Below, piece after piece: positions 36,491 through 46,268 of a stretch of 55,859 nt of DNA (its first letter is position 1; every line of letters begins with the position of its first letter). The stretch is from CAWHNT01 sp963830775 (GTDB lineage: Bacteria > Pseudomonadota > Alphaproteobacteria > Geminicoccales > Geminicoccaceae): positions 1 to 55,859 of the forward strand of contig CAWHNT010000019.1 of assembly GCA_963830775.1 (NCBI GenBank). The letters are read 5' to 3'. The position numbers and the translations under genes were made by a program. Below the pieces are notes generated by a model. It made no database searches, had not been told where the DNA came from, and saw only the letters and a program-made list of their open reading frames with translations.

Positions 36491-37694
36491 AACCGCGTCT
36501 AGTTTGAGAACCTGAGTTTCTCCTCCTCGGGATCGAGCTGGTCTTTGACCCAGAGGCGGTCGGCGAGGACGAAGGGCTGTTGATTGACGCGGGCCTGGAA
36601 GGCGGCGATGCGACGGGTGAGGTCGTCCCGGCTGGGATGGCAGTGATGGTAGGTCACGTCCTCGCGCAGCCAGCGCCACAGCGCCTCGACCGGCATCAGG
36701 TCGGGGCTGTAGCCCGGCAGCGGCATCAGCTCGATGTTCAGCGTCGCCGCCGCGTCCCGCACCGCGCCGGCCCGGTGGTATGATGCGCCGTCCCACAGCA
36801 CGACCAGCGCCCGGTCCGGGTGCTCGTCGCGCAGCCGACGCAGCACGTCGATGGTGTGCGCGCCGTTGGCGCGCGGGTAGGGCCACAGCCGCACCTGCGC
36901 TTCGTTGTAGAGGTAGAGGCCGTAGAACGAGACCTTGGCCGAGAGACCCGGCGAGCTGGAGGCCACCCACAGCCGCTGGCCGCGTGCGGCCCAGCCATAG
37001 CCGAGGTCGGCATCCTGGTGGATGTGGGCCTCATCCAGGTAGACGAGAAGGTGCTGGTCACGCTGGGCCGCGGCCAGCACGCTTTGCAGCTGCTCGACGA
37101 ACGCCTGCCGCCGCACCGGGTCGGCCCGGCCGAGCAGCTTCTTGGCCTTCTTCCAGCTCAGATCGAGACGGTGCAGAGCCGCCCGGATCGTCTCGCGGCA
37201 GCAGATCCGGCCGAACCGCTCACGCACCCAGGCGACCAGGCGCTTGAGCGTCCAGCGGGGGGCCGGCTCGGCGCCGGCTACAAGCGGGGCGGCCGCGGTG
37301 CGCTGGGCGGCGCGGATGGCTTCGCCAAGGCCAGCCTCGATGCGGGGACAAAGGGGGGACGACCGCCGGTGCGGCGGTAAACCAGAGCGTCAGGGCCGTG
37401 CACATTGTAGGTGTGCAACCAACCCATCACGGTCTGTGGATGGCGGCCCGCGCGCAGGGCGATGCAGGTGGCGCCACGGCTCCCTTGCACGATGTCGTAG
37501 AGGGCCAAGAAGCGTTCACGGGTGCGCCGGTGCGGCGCGCTCACCGCTAGCCGGCGCAGATCCTCGGGCGTCTGACCCCAGCGGGCATGCTCAACCAACA
37601 ACATGACGGAACAGGACACCTCCTGGCACTACTGAGCTGTCCCATCCTACCCCAACCGGCAACCAAAACTATCGGTCTCGAACTGGTCACGGTT
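36491..37694 (-). mobile_element. IS630-family element, TA-flanked, between regulator and target operon
   Basis: About 1204 bases. Imperfect terminal repeats begin AACCGCGTCTAGTTTGAGA on the left and AACCGTGACCAGTTCGAGA on the right (reading inward). Both ends are flanked by TA (36489-36490 and 37695-37696), the IS630 target duplication. It splits the intergenic region between the LysR gene and the molybdenum hydroxylase operon. Confidence 0.85.
36499..37619 (-). CDS. IS630-family transposase in two frames
   Basis: The N-terminal helix-turn-helix part runs from ATG 37619 (LRRLAVSAPHRRTRERFLAL, GWLHTYNVHGPDALVYRR). The catalytic part, ending at 36499, has the DDE pattern: LVYLDEAHIHQDADLGYGW, VVLWDGASYHRA and LPGYSPDLMPVEALWRWL. 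The frames meet at a run of six G on the plus strand (37353-37358); one more base would give a single frame of about 373 residues. This could be programmed frameshifting, as in some IS, or a homopolymer miscall like those in nearby host genes. The catalytic residues look intact. Confidence 0.8.
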
Positions 37695-37751
37695 TAGCTC
37701 CAGCCTGCGACGCAGGGCCGGCCCCGAGCCGGCCACGAGGGAGAACGCCCG

Positions 37752-38210
37752 ATGCTCAGCCTGAAGGTCAATGGGCAGACCCATGAGGTGGATGTCGAGC
37801 CCGACACGCCGCTGCTCTGGGTGCTGCGCGACCATCTGCATCTCACCGGCACCAAGTTCGGCTGCGGCCAGGCCCTGTGCGGCGCCTGCACCGTCCATAT
37901 CGACGGCCAGGCGATGCGCGCCTGCGCCACCCCGGTCGAGGCCGCGGTCGGCACCGAGGTGACGACGATCGAGGGCATCGCCGGCGACGAGGCCAAGGCG
38001 GTGCAGACCGCGTGGCAGCGGCTCGACGTGGTCCAGTGCGGCTACTGCCAGTCGGGCCAGATCATGACCGCGGTGGCGCTCCTGGGCGGGAACCCCAAGC
38101 CCACCGACACCGACATCGACGGCGCGCTCACCGGCAATATCTGCCGCTGCGCCACCTACCACCGCATCCGCGCCGCCGTCCACGAGGCGGCCCGCCTCCT
38201 GGAGGCCTGA
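37752..38210 (+). CDS. [2Fe-2S] small subunit of a molybdenum hydroxylase (IorA-like)
   Basis: The 152-residue protein carries both iron-sulfur clusters of the xanthine oxidase family: plant-ferredoxin type C38, C43, C46, C58 (GCGQALCGAC) and the second cluster C96, C99, C131, C133 (CGYCQSGQ, CRC). It passes electrons from the Mo centre of the next gene product. As a separate small subunit next to a Tat-exported large subunit and a cytochrome, it resembles isoquinoline 1-oxidoreductase or periplasmic aldehyde dehydrogenase. The next gene starts 3 bases later. Confidence 0.93.
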   Translation: MLSLKVNGQTHEVDVEPDTPLLWVLRDHLHLTGTKFGCGQALCGACTVHIDGQAMRACATPVEAAVGTEVTTIEGIAGDEAKAVQTAWQRLDVVQCGYCQSGQIMTAVALLGGNPKPTDTDIDGALTGNICRCATYHRIRAAVHEAARLLEA

Positions 38211-38213
38211 GCC

Positions 38214-40412
38214 ATGCTGGCAATCAAGCGCGACCTGCCCGTGCGGCCCTCCCGGCGCGGCTTCCTGATCGGTGCCGCCGCAGCCGGCGCCGGGCTCACC
38301 ATCGGCTTCCAGGTGCCGCTCCGCCGTGGCGCGGCGGCCGAGCCGGACGCGGTCAACCCGCTGATGGCCTATGTCCGCATCGCCCCCGACAGCACGGTGA
38401 CGGTGCTCTCGGCGCACATGGACGGTGGCCAGGGCATCTATACCGGGCTGGCGACCCTGGTCGCGGAGGAGCTGGACGCGGACTGGAGCCAGATGCGGGC
38501 CGAGGGCGCCTGGGGCAACCCCAAGCTCTACGGCAATCCCGCCTGGGGCGGCGCCATCCAGGGCACCGGCGGCTCGTCGAGCATCCCAGGCTCCTGGGAG
38601 CGCTACCGCAAGGCGGGGGCGATCGCGCGCGCCATGCTGGTCGAGGCCGCGGCCCAGGAGCTGGGGCGTGCCGGCGGGCGAGATCCGGGTCGAGAACGGC
38701 ACGCTCAGCCACGGCTCGGGCAAGTCCGCGAGCTTCGGTGAGCTGGCCGACAAGGCCGCTACCCTGCCTCCACCTGCCGACGTCAAGCTCAAGGACCCCT
38801 CGGCCTGGGTTTATATCGGCAACGAGAAGCTGCGGCGGCTGGATTCGGTCGACAAGACGACGGGGCGGCAGCAGTTCCCGATCGACGTCTACCTGCCCGG
38901 CATGCTGACCGCGGTCATCGCCCACCCGCCGCGCTTCGGCGCCAAGGCGAAGGCGTTCGACGCCACGGCGGCCAAGCAGGTGAAGGGCGTGGTCGACGTG
39001 GTCGAGACGCCGCGCGGGATCGCGGTCGTGGCCAAGGATACCTGGTCGGCCATCAAGGGGCCGCGAGGCGCTCACGGTGGAGTGGGACGAGAGCGGGGCC
39101 GAGCAGCGCGGCAGCGACCGCCTGATGAGCGAGTACAAGGCCCTGTCCCGCTCCGGCGAGGGAGCGGCGGTGGCACGCCAGGAGGGCGACGCCGCAGCTT
39201 CCATGGCGGGTGCCGCCAAGGTGGTCGAGGCCGAGTTCGAGTTCCCCTATCTCGCCCACGCGGCGATGGAGCCGCTCGACGCCGTGGCCCGGTTCGAGAA
39301 CGGCGTGCTCGAGATCTGGGCCGGGCACCAGATGCCCGACGTCTACCAGAAGGTGGGTGCCGACATCATGGGCCTCGAGCCCGGGCAGGTGAAGCTGCAC
39401 GCGATGACGCCCGGCGGCTTCTTCGGGCGCCGGGCGGTGGCCGATGCCGACATCATCGTCGAGGTGGTGAGCACGCTGAAGGCGATCGGCGCCAAGGCGC
39501 CGGTCAAGGTGCTGTGGACGCGCGAGGACGACATGAAGGGCGGCCGCTACCGGCCGGCCTACCACCACGCGATGAAGGCCGGCCTCGACGCGCAGGGCAA
39601 CCTGGTCGCCTGGCAGCACCGCATCGTCGGCCAGTCGATCGCGGCGGGCACGCCGTTCGCGGCCGGGCTGGTCAAGCACGGCGTCGACGACACCAGCGTC
39701 GAGGGGGCATCGACCCTGCCCTACCGCATCCCCAACATGACCGTCGACCTGGTGACGACCCAGGTCGGCGTGCCGGTGCTGTGGTGGCGCTCGGTGGGCT
39801 CGACCCACACCGCCTACTCGACCGAGGTGTTCATCGAGGAGGTGGCGGAGGCCGCCGGCAAGGACCCGCTCGAGTTCCGCCGCGCCCTGCTCAAGGACGA
39901 CCCGCGCTATCCACGGCGTGCTCGACCTCGCGGCCGAGAAGGCCGGCTGGGGCACGCAGCCGCGCCAGGGGCTGCATCGCGGCATCGCCGTGCACAAGTC
40001 GTTCGACACCTATGTGGCCCAGGTGGCCGAGATCTCGATCCGGCCGGACGGCATGCCGAAGGTCGAGCGGGTGGTGTGCGCGGTGGACTGCGGGATCGCG
40101 GTCAACCCCGACATCATCAGGGCGCAGATCGAGGGCGGGATCGGCTACGGGCTGGGGGCGATCCTGAAGGGCGAGATCACGCTCAAGGACGGGCTGGTCG
40201 AGCAGGGCAACTTCGACGGCTATCAGGTGTTGACCATCGACGAGATGCCCAAGGTGGAGGTCCACATCGTGCCCTCGCAGGTCAGCCCCACGGGTGTCGG
40301 CGAGCCCGGCGTGCCGCCGATCGGGCCAGCTCTCGCCAACGCCTACTATGCCGCCACCGGCAAGCGGGTCAGGGTGCTGCCCTTCACCCGCAACACCAGC
40401 GGGACCGCCTGA
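38214..40412 (+). CDS. Molybdopterin-binding large subunit (IorB-like), three frame breaks
   Basis: About 731 residues with a twin-arginine signal (SRRGFLIGAAAAGAG), so the enzyme works in the periplasm. The Mo-hydroxylase blocks are seen in order: AHMDGGQGIYTGL, then the large domain with PYLAHAAMEPLDAV, FGRRAVADADIIVE, and near the end GEPGVPPIGPALANA. Three single-base insertions break the frame: G4 at 38663-38666, G4 at 39057-39060 and CC at 39911-39912. Removing one base at each restores a single continuous protein. Three independent +1 errors in short G/C runs with no other damage point to sequence error. It hydroxylates an aldehyde or N-heterocycle; the substrate is unknown. Confidence 0.85.
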
Positions 40413-40415
40413 CCG

Positions 40416-40998
40416 ATGCGCTTTCCCTACCTGCTCGCGGCCGCCGTCCTGGTCTCCCAGGCTGCGGCCGCAGCCGACCTGCAGTCGCCTGAGGCCTTTG
40501 CCGGGATCGGCGACGAGAGCGCCCGCTCGGTGGCCCTCTTCACCGAGGCCGGCAAGGTGCTGCAGCATCCGCGCTGCGTGAACTGCCACCCGGCGGGCGA
40601 CCGGCCGCTGCAGGGCGAGGACGCGCACCTGCACATCCCGGCCGTGCAGCGCGGCGACGGCGGGATCGGCGTCGAGGGCCTGCGCTGCACCACCTGCCAC
40701 CAGACCGCCAACTACGACCCGGCCGGGGTGCCGGGCCACCCGGAATGGCACCTGGCGCCGATCGAGATGGCATGGGCTGGCAAGTCGCTCGGCCGAGATC
40801 TGCCAGCAGATCAAGGACCCCGCCCGCAATGGCGGCAAGAGCATGGCGGCCCTGATCGAGCACTCGGCCCACGACTCGCTCGTCGGCTGGGGCTGGGCCC
40901 CGGGACAGGGCCGGGAGCCCGCACCGGGCACGCAAGCGCAGTTCGGCGCCCTGATGGCGGCGTGGGCCGATACCGGGGCGGTCTGCCCGCAAGGGTGA
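40416..40998 (+). CDS. Exported dihaem c-type cytochrome subunit, one frame break
   Basis: About 193 residues with a Sec signal peptide (MRFPYLLAAAVLVSQAAAAA) and two haem-attachment motifs, CVNCH and CTTCH. The frame breaks at about 40788-40793; deleting one base yields AEICQQIKDP and a C-terminal region ending at TGA 40998. It starts 3 bases after the Mo subunit and is the likely electron acceptor that links it to the respiratory chain, as in other periplasmic three-subunit enzymes of this class. Confidence 0.8.
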
Positions 40999-41045
40999 GG
41001 CCAGGAGGCAGACCGGTCCACAATTCTGAGCCACCGCTCTGCGCT

Positions 41046-42154
41046 TGAGCGGCCACGGGTAAGGCCGTGGCCTGCTCGGCCCGGGTCTGGGCGGTTGTCC
41101 TGTAGTCATGCCGCTCGATGATCCGGGATTTGCTGTAGGTCTGCCGTAAGGCGAGAAGCGCCAGGCGCAGTTCCCCAAAGGTGCGGAAGCGGCGGACCCA
41201 TAACAGGAGCAGCCGTTCCCATCCGGTTCGCCGGCGAAGGCCGGCAAGCCATCGATGCGGAGGAAGCGGCTCTCGGCCTGGAAGTGGCTGACGTACTGAC
41301 TGCCGTGATTGTGGCGGAGCCGAAGGCCAGCGGCGATGCCCTCAGCGAAGCCCCATGGCATTGGCGGACGGCCTGCTTGACCGGCGGAGGGCTGGGGGCG
41401 ATCGGCGTTGCGGCTGGCCCTCGCCAGTCATGACCGAGGTCAGGTCGGTGCCCCACATGACATCCACCCGCCCGGTAGTGATCGCGCCATCCTGGGCCCG
41501 CGAGCCGTGCGGCCGGCACGCTGGTGCTCCAACAGCCGCTTCTCGCGCATGAGCCGCAGAACGCGGCGCCGGCTGGTGCGGATGCCGGCAAAGCACAGCC
41601 GGGCCCACAGCTTGCGGTAGCCCTCGCCATGAAAGGGGCTGTCCCTGAGCAACTCACAGATCGCCGCCACCAGGCCTTCGTGCGTCATCACGCCTTTGCG
41701 GCCCGGGCCGTTTGCGGACGGGCCTCCTTCGAGTGATGACGGTGTCGGTAAATGGTGGCCCGTGACACGCCCCAGAGGCGGCTGACCCGATCGAGGCCAT
41801 AGACCTTGTCCGTGGAGGGCGAGACCTGCCGGCTCATCACACTTGGGGTCCCGACGCGGCAGTACGCGTGGGGTGGAGCTCGGTCTCCGGGGCCAAAGAG
41901 CCTGCCCCTGACCTGATCGGAGGGCGCAGCACCTCCAGCCCCTCGATCTTCGCCTCCAAGAGCTCGGCCGCGGTCACACCCAGCTCGCGCGAGACCAGCT
42001 CCAGGTCCTCGCCCCTCAGGGGCCGCAGCACCGTCTCCTGCTTGCGTCGCGCCGACATCCGCCGCCGCGGCTCGGGCGTGGGCCCGCCTCCGCCAGCGTG
42101 GTGGGCGTGCTCCGCCGGGCGCACGCCCACCCCAACCGTCTCATCCATCCTCAT
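41046..42154 (-). mobile_element. Degenerate IS3-family element
   Basis: The region carries an IS3-type orfA/orfB pair on the minus strand. orfA (41837-42154) keeps the helix-turn-helix RRKQETVLRPLRGEDLEL and VSRELGVTAAELL but then jumps to AKIEGLEVLRPP, missing about 50 codons. orfB begins at ATG 41837, overlapping the orfA stop as TGATG. It keeps SPSTDKVYGLDRVSRLWGV, GEGYRKLWARLCFAGIR, GRVDVMWGTDLTSV and HNHGSQYVSHFQAE, but in at least three different frames and with part of the catalytic core missing. It is non-functional. Confidence 0.75.
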
Positions 42155-42159
42155 CTTAT

Positions 42160-43331
42160 ACCAACAGCCTTAACTGCTGACCGCTTTTGCCCACTTGCGC
42201 CGGGTGATCGAGGCGAGCCTTTCCGGCATGGCCATGAGGGCGTTCCAGGCCCGGCAGCAGGTGTCGACGATGGCCTCATAGTCGGGCCAGACGCGTAGGC
42301 TCAGCTGGTTCTGGCGCAGATACTGCCAGACATTCTCGACCGGGTTCAGTTCTGGAGAGTAAGGCGGCAGGGGGAGGAGGGTGAGGTTGTCGGGGATGGC
42401 CAGGTTGGCGGCACCGTGCCAGCCGGCACCATCGAGGACGAGGACGGCATGCGCACCCTGAGTGACGTGGCGGCTGATCTCGGCCAAGTGCAGGCTCATG
42501 GCCTCGGCATTGGCATGAGGCAGGACGAGCCCTGCCCCGATCGCCCGTTCGGGGCATACGGCACCGAACAGGTAGGCCCAGGCATAGCGGCGATCACGCA
42601 GGCCACGCGGCCGGGTACCGCAGCGGGCCCAGATCCGAGTGAGCGTGCCTTGCTGACCGACCCGAGCCTCATCTTGGAACCAGACCTCGATCGGCCTGCC
42701 CTGGGCACTGCTCAGGCAGCGCCGTATTCACCAGCTCAACGAAGCTTTTTTGAACAGCTCCTGCGCCTGCGGATCGCTCGACGGATGTCTCGGGCGCACC
42801 GAGATACGAGCAAAGCCGAGCCGGTGCAGCAGCTTGCCCACTGAGCGCTCGTGCAACTCGACCTCGAAGCGGTCTCGGATCAGCGCCTGCAAGTCGACCC
42901 GGCCGCCAGCGCACCACGCCATCGTGCTCCGGATCGGGACCCTGCTCCACCACTGCCGCCAGCGCGGCCTCCTGCTCAGGCGTGAGGCGCGGCTTCGGGC
43001 CAAGACGCCGCCGGTCGTACAGACCTGGGAGCCCTTCCTCATTGTAGCGGTGCACCCAGTCCCGGAGCGTCTGCCGGTCCATGCCGGCGTACCGCGCCGC
43101 CTCCTCGCGCGAGCCTCCCTCCAGCACCGACGCCAGGGCCAGCATCCGCCGCGCCGCCTTCGCATCCCGGCAGCGTACGGCGGCACCCCGCAGCCCCGCC
43201 GCATCCAGCTCCTGCCGCGTGATCGCCACCGTCATCGACCTCTCCCCAGGCCAGTCGCACCGGAGAACGAACCGGATAGGCCGCGCGGCAGGCTCCACGC
43301 GGGTCAACAGGTCAGCCGCCAGGGCCGCTGG
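42160..43331 (-). mobile_element. IS630-family element, second type, TA-flanked
   Basis: Terminal repeats CCAACAGCCTTAACTGCTGACC (left) and CCAGCGGCCCTGGCGGCTGACC (right, reversed) match at most positions, and TA lies directly outside both ends (42158-42159, 43332-43333), the normal IS630 duplication. The element is about 1172 bases and abuts the IS3 remnant. The transposase frame inside is broken. Confidence 0.8.
42170..43235 (-). pseudogene. IS630-family transposase with frame breaks
   Basis: From ATG 43235 the protein has its winged-helix start (RRMLALASVLEGGSREEAAR, TLRDWVHRYNEEGLPGLYDR), then ELHERSVGKLLHRLGFARIS in a second frame, and the catalytic end VLVLDGAGWHGAANL and LPPYSPELNPVENVW to the stop at 42170. 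Breaks occur near 42910 and at a T6 run (42746-42751), with another near 42690. All three expected acidic residues are readable across frames, so it may be a functional gene spoiled by sequence errors or a recent pseudogene. Confidence 0.75.
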
Positions 43332-43363
43332 TATTAGCTACGGCCTGCCGACGAGCCGCTCGA

Positions 43364-43516
43364 CTAGGTGCCTGTCCTCAACCTGGGAGCCAGATATAGA
43401 CGCATGGCCGCGAGATTATGGATCGCGCCGAGGAGAGTGCACGGCGCTTTTTGCTTGTCAATAGCGCGTGGCATGACCCGGAACTGCTTCGAGCCTGGTC
43501 GATAGAAGTTCTCGAT
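43364..43516 (-). pseudogene. C-terminal remnant of an IS5-family transposase
   Basis: A minus-strand frame ending at TAG 43364 reads IENFYRPGSKQFRVMPRAID followed by LGAIHNLAA, which parallels the IENFFAKLKQFRAIATR and LGAIYHAA end of the IS5 fragment at 20339. The bases around its stop (CTAGGTGCCTGTCCTCAA) resemble the IS5 terminal repeats at 20327 and 46138. Only this end survives. The rest of 43335-43661 holds nothing else recognisable. Confidence 0.5.
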
Positions 43517-43661
43517 GGCCTGATCACAAAAGACAAATTCTGCCTGATTCGCAGCGGGTGGCTGGCCCTGAGCTGGTGGCGCTATCCCCTGTGCCGGCGT
43601 GATCAGTTCCTGGGGCGCCTCAGCGCTGTTCCCGACGCCGACGGCGATCGGGGAGGTGCCC

Positions 43662-43934
43662 ATGAAACGGCAATGGCAGGTCCGCCGCCGGATGCGGCCG
43701 GCCGCGGACGGCGCGCGCCGGTGGGATCGGGCCTACTTGCTGGTCCTGAGCTGGGACCGAGCGGACGGCCAACCCGCGTGCCCAGAACCAGGCACCTCCT
43801 CCCGGCGAGCGCAGGAGGTGAGCGATGAAGGCGGTAGCGGCCTATGTCCGAGTGTCGACGCAGCGGCAGGCGCAGTCCCAGAGCATCGAGCAGCAGCTCG
43901 AACGGCTGCGCGCCCATCTTCGCGGTCAGGGTGA
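43662..43934 (+). CDS. Small Arg/Trp-rich ORF preceding the serine recombinase
   Basis: ATG 43662 follows a strong ribosome site (GGGAGG). The frame begins MKRQWQVRRRMRP and includes ARRWDRAYLLVLSW. It overlaps the first 110 bases of the recombinase gene in another frame, which makes the C-terminus doubtful; a one-base error could end it at the recombinase start. Function is unknown. A small protein in this position could modulate the recombinase, but that is speculation. Confidence 0.35.
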   Translation: MKRQWQVRRRMRPAADGARRWDRAYLLVLSWDRADGQPACPEPGTSSRRAQEVSDEGGSGLCPSVDAAAGAVPEHRAAARTAARPSSRSG

Positions 43935-45537
43935 GGAGCTGACGAGCGAGGCTATCTTCCGCGATGACGGCTACAGCGGGGCGACGCTGAACCGCCCTGG
44001 TCTGGATCGGCTGCGCGACGCGGTGCGAGCGGGTGAGGTGGAGCAAGTGCTGGTCACCGATCCCGACCGCCTGGCGCGCAACTACGTCCAGCTCATGGTG
44101 CTGCTGGAGGAGCTCGAGCGCGCCGGCTGCGAGGTTGCCTTCCTGGACCGACCGATGAGCCGAGACCCGCAAGACCAGCTGCTCCTGCAGATCCGCGGCG
44201 CCGTGGCCGAGTACGAGCGCACCCTCATCGCCGAGCGCATGCGACGCGGCCGGCAGGCGAAGCTGCGCGCCGGCTGCCTGCTGCCCTGGACCCGGCCACC
44301 TTACGGCTATCGGCTCGACCCTGACCGCCCCCGCGATCCAGCGGGCGTCACGGTCGAGGCGGCGGAGGCGGCTGTGGTCCAGGAGCTGTTCGCCGGCTAT
44401 GTCGAGGACCATGCCAGCCTGTTCGGCTTAGCCAAGCACCTCCAGGTCCTGGGCATCGCCTCGCCGACCGGTCGGCCGCGCTGGTCGCCGACCACGTTGC
44501 GCGGCCTGCTGACCAACCCGGCCTACACCGGCCAAGTCTATGCCGGCCGCTGGCGGGCCCGGGCCCCGCGTATCCGACGCTCCGCGACCCATCCCATCGG
44601 CCGACCCTCGGACTCGCCCGTGCCGGTGCCGCCGGCGGAGTGGCTGCCGGTAGCAGGCATCCCGGCCTTGGTGAGCGAGGAGCGGTTCGCGCAAGCCCAG
44701 GCCAAGCTGGCGCAGAACCGGGCCTTCGCGCGGCGCCACAACACGGCTCACGCTTACTTGCTGCGCGCCTTGGTCAGCTGCGGCGTGTGCCGGTCGAGCT
44801 GCCTGTGTCGCACGATCCATCCCGGCTACGCCTACTATGTCTGCCGCGGCAAGGGTGATCCGCTGCGCAGCCATCGCGACGAGCCGTGCCGGGCGCGTTA
44901 CGCGCCGGCGCAGCAGCTCGACACGCTGGTGTGGCAGGATCTGTGCGAGCTGCTCACCCACCCCGAGCACGTCGCCCAGGCCTTGGCCCGCGCGCACGGC
45001 GGTGGCTGGCTGCCGCAGGAGCTGCAGGCCCGCCGCGAGCAGCTGCGCCAGGGCCGGCGCGGCCTGGAAGGACAGCTGGAGCGACTGACCGAGGCCTACC
45101 TACTCGCCATCATTCCTCTGGCGGAATACCAGCGCCGACGACAGGGGCTGGAGCAGCGGCTGCAAGCCCTTGATGCGCAGGCCAGCCAGCTGATGGCACA
45201 GGTGGATCGGCGGGCCGAACTCGCCGGTTGGGCGGCCTCGGCCGCCGACTTCTGTCAACGGGTTCGGGCCGGTCTGGCCGGCGCGGACTTCGCGCAAAAG
45301 CGCCAGCTCGTGGAATTGCTGATCGACCGAGTGCTCGTCACCGACGGCCAGGTCGAGATCCGCTACGCCATCCCGCTCAACCCCGAGAGCGAGCGCGTGC
45401 GGTTTTGTCATTTGCGTAAGGACTACTTCGATCAGGTGACGTGCCTTATAGAGGTCCTTGTCGTAGGGGCGGGGCGCCTTGCGGTTGCCCTTGGGCGGGA
45501 TCACGGCTGCCTTGCTGGCCTCCGCCGAAAGGCTTGA
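43825..45537 (+). CDS. Large serine recombinase, 3' end replaced by an IS5 fragment
   Basis: A 570-residue large serine recombinase. The N-terminal resolvase domain has the nucleophile Ser11 (YVRVSTQRQ), the DDGYSGATLNRPGLDRL block and DPDRLARN. The recombinase domain follows (about 160-270), then a zinc ribbon (SCGVCRSSCLCR, with a later Cys) and a coiled coil (about 400-470). Its native end is near residue 535, FCHLRKDYFD; from about 45432 on the frame runs through reversed IS5 sequence and adds some 35 unrelated residues. Such enzymes move integrative elements by att-site recombination. No matching att sites were found here. Activity may survive because catalytic and DNA-binding parts are intact. 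Confidence 0.85.
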   Translation: MKAVAAYVRVSTQRQAQSQSIEQQLERLRAHLRGQGEELTSEAIFRDDGYSGATLNRPGLDRLRDAVRAGEVEQVLVTDPDRLARNYVQLMVLLEELERAGCEVAFLDRPMSRDPQDQLLLQIRGAVAEYERTLIAERMRRGRQAKLRAGCLLPWTRPPYGYRLDPDRPRDPAGVTVEAAEAAVVQELFAGYVEDHASLFGLAKHLQVLGIASPTGRPRWSPTTLRGLLTNPAYTGQVYAGRWRARAPRIRRSATHPIGRPSDSPVPVPPAEWLPVAGIPALVSEERFAQAQAKLAQNRAFARRHNTAHAYLLRALVSCGVCRSSCLCRTIHPGYAYYVCRGKGDPLRSHRDEPCRARYAPAQQLDTLVWQDLCELLTHPEHVAQALARAHGGGWLPQELQARREQLRQGRRGLEGQLERLTEAYLLAIIPLAEYQRRRQGLEQRLQALDAQASQLMAQVDRRAELAGWAASAADFCQRVRAGLAGADFAQKRQLVELLIDRVLVTDGQVEIRYAIPLNPESERVRFCHLRKDYFDQVTCLIEVLVVGAGRLAVALGRDHGCLAGLRRKA

Positions 45538-46074
45538 GCACGCGCTCCTCGGCGTCGAAGGCCTTGTCGGCGATCAGCGCGTCGGCAGCGAGATCCGGCA
45601 GCAGGGCATCGGCACCTTCCAGATCGTGCGCCTGCCCGGGCGAGAGCGCCAAGCCGGTCGGGTTGCCCAGCGCATCGACGGTGGCGTGGATCTTCGTGCT
45701 CAGGCCGCCGCGGCTGCGCCCGATCGCTTCGCCGTCGCCGCTGCCTTTTTGGCCGCTCCGGCACTGTGCTGATGCGCGCGGACGATCGTGCTGTCGATCA
45801 TCGCATACTCGTTGTCCGCCTCACCGGCCAGGTGCTCGAACACCCTCTCCCACACCCCGCTCTTGGCCCAGCGGCAGAAGCGGGTGTGCACCTTCTTCCA
45901 GGCGCCGAACCGCTCCGGCAGATCGCGCCAGGGAATGCCGGCGCGGTAGCGATAGAGCACGGCCTCCACGAAGAGGCGGTTGTCCTTGGCGGTCACGCCG
46001 ACATGCCCGGGACGGCCGGGCAGCAGGTCCTTGATCCGCTCCCACTGGTCGTCGCGCAGGGCATAGCGGCGCAT
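45432..46074 (-). pseudogene. IS5-family transposase, 3'-truncated, with a likely programmed frameshift
   Basis: The N-terminal part (ALRDDQWERIKDLLPGRPGH, RAGIPWRDLPERFGAWKKVH, then AMIDSTIVRAHQHSAG) is in one frame. At AAAAAG (near 45742-45750) a -1 shift gives GLSTKIHATVDALGNPTGLA and LIADKAFDAEERVL. IS427-group elements are known to use such a shift to make the full transposase. A second break near 45515-45530 leads to VIPPKGNRKAPRPYDKDLYK and RHLIE, after which the sequence is no longer transposase. It is truncated and dead. It belongs to the same family as the fragment at 20326. Confidence 0.75.
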
Positions 46075-46156
46075 GCGGGCGGTCTCCTCCGGGCTGCAAA
46101 GCCCTCCCAACCGCTCACCGCGGCCGCTTGATCCCGCAATTGAGGACAGGCCCTAG
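45432..46156 (-). mobile_element. 5' part of an IS5-family (IS427-like) element
   Basis: The outer terminal repeat lies at 46138-46156 (AATTGAGGACAGGCCCTAG). Transposase sequence starts at ATG 46074 and continues to about 45432, where it stops inside the last quarter of the protein and joins the recombinase gene. The 3' end and its repeat are missing, so the copy cannot move on its own. Confidence 0.8.
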
Positions 46157-46268
46157 ATTGCGTGCAGCACCAGCTTTCCTACGGCGAACGGCGCGATGTC
46201 GCCCACGGCAGTGGTCCTTGTCACTCGCCCGGAGATCAGGCAGCGAGCGTCAGGTGATCAGGGATGGG

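Noticed and set aside
38214..40412. Programmed frameshifting in the molybdenum hydroxylase gene
   Set aside because: Three separate +1 shifts at plain G/C runs without stimulatory structure are not a known regulatory design; sequence error is simpler.
43418..43828. 136-codon plus-strand frame ending at the recombinase start
   Set aside because: Its first part is antisense to an IS5 remnant and it lacks a ribosome site; the ATG at 43662 in another frame has a better one.
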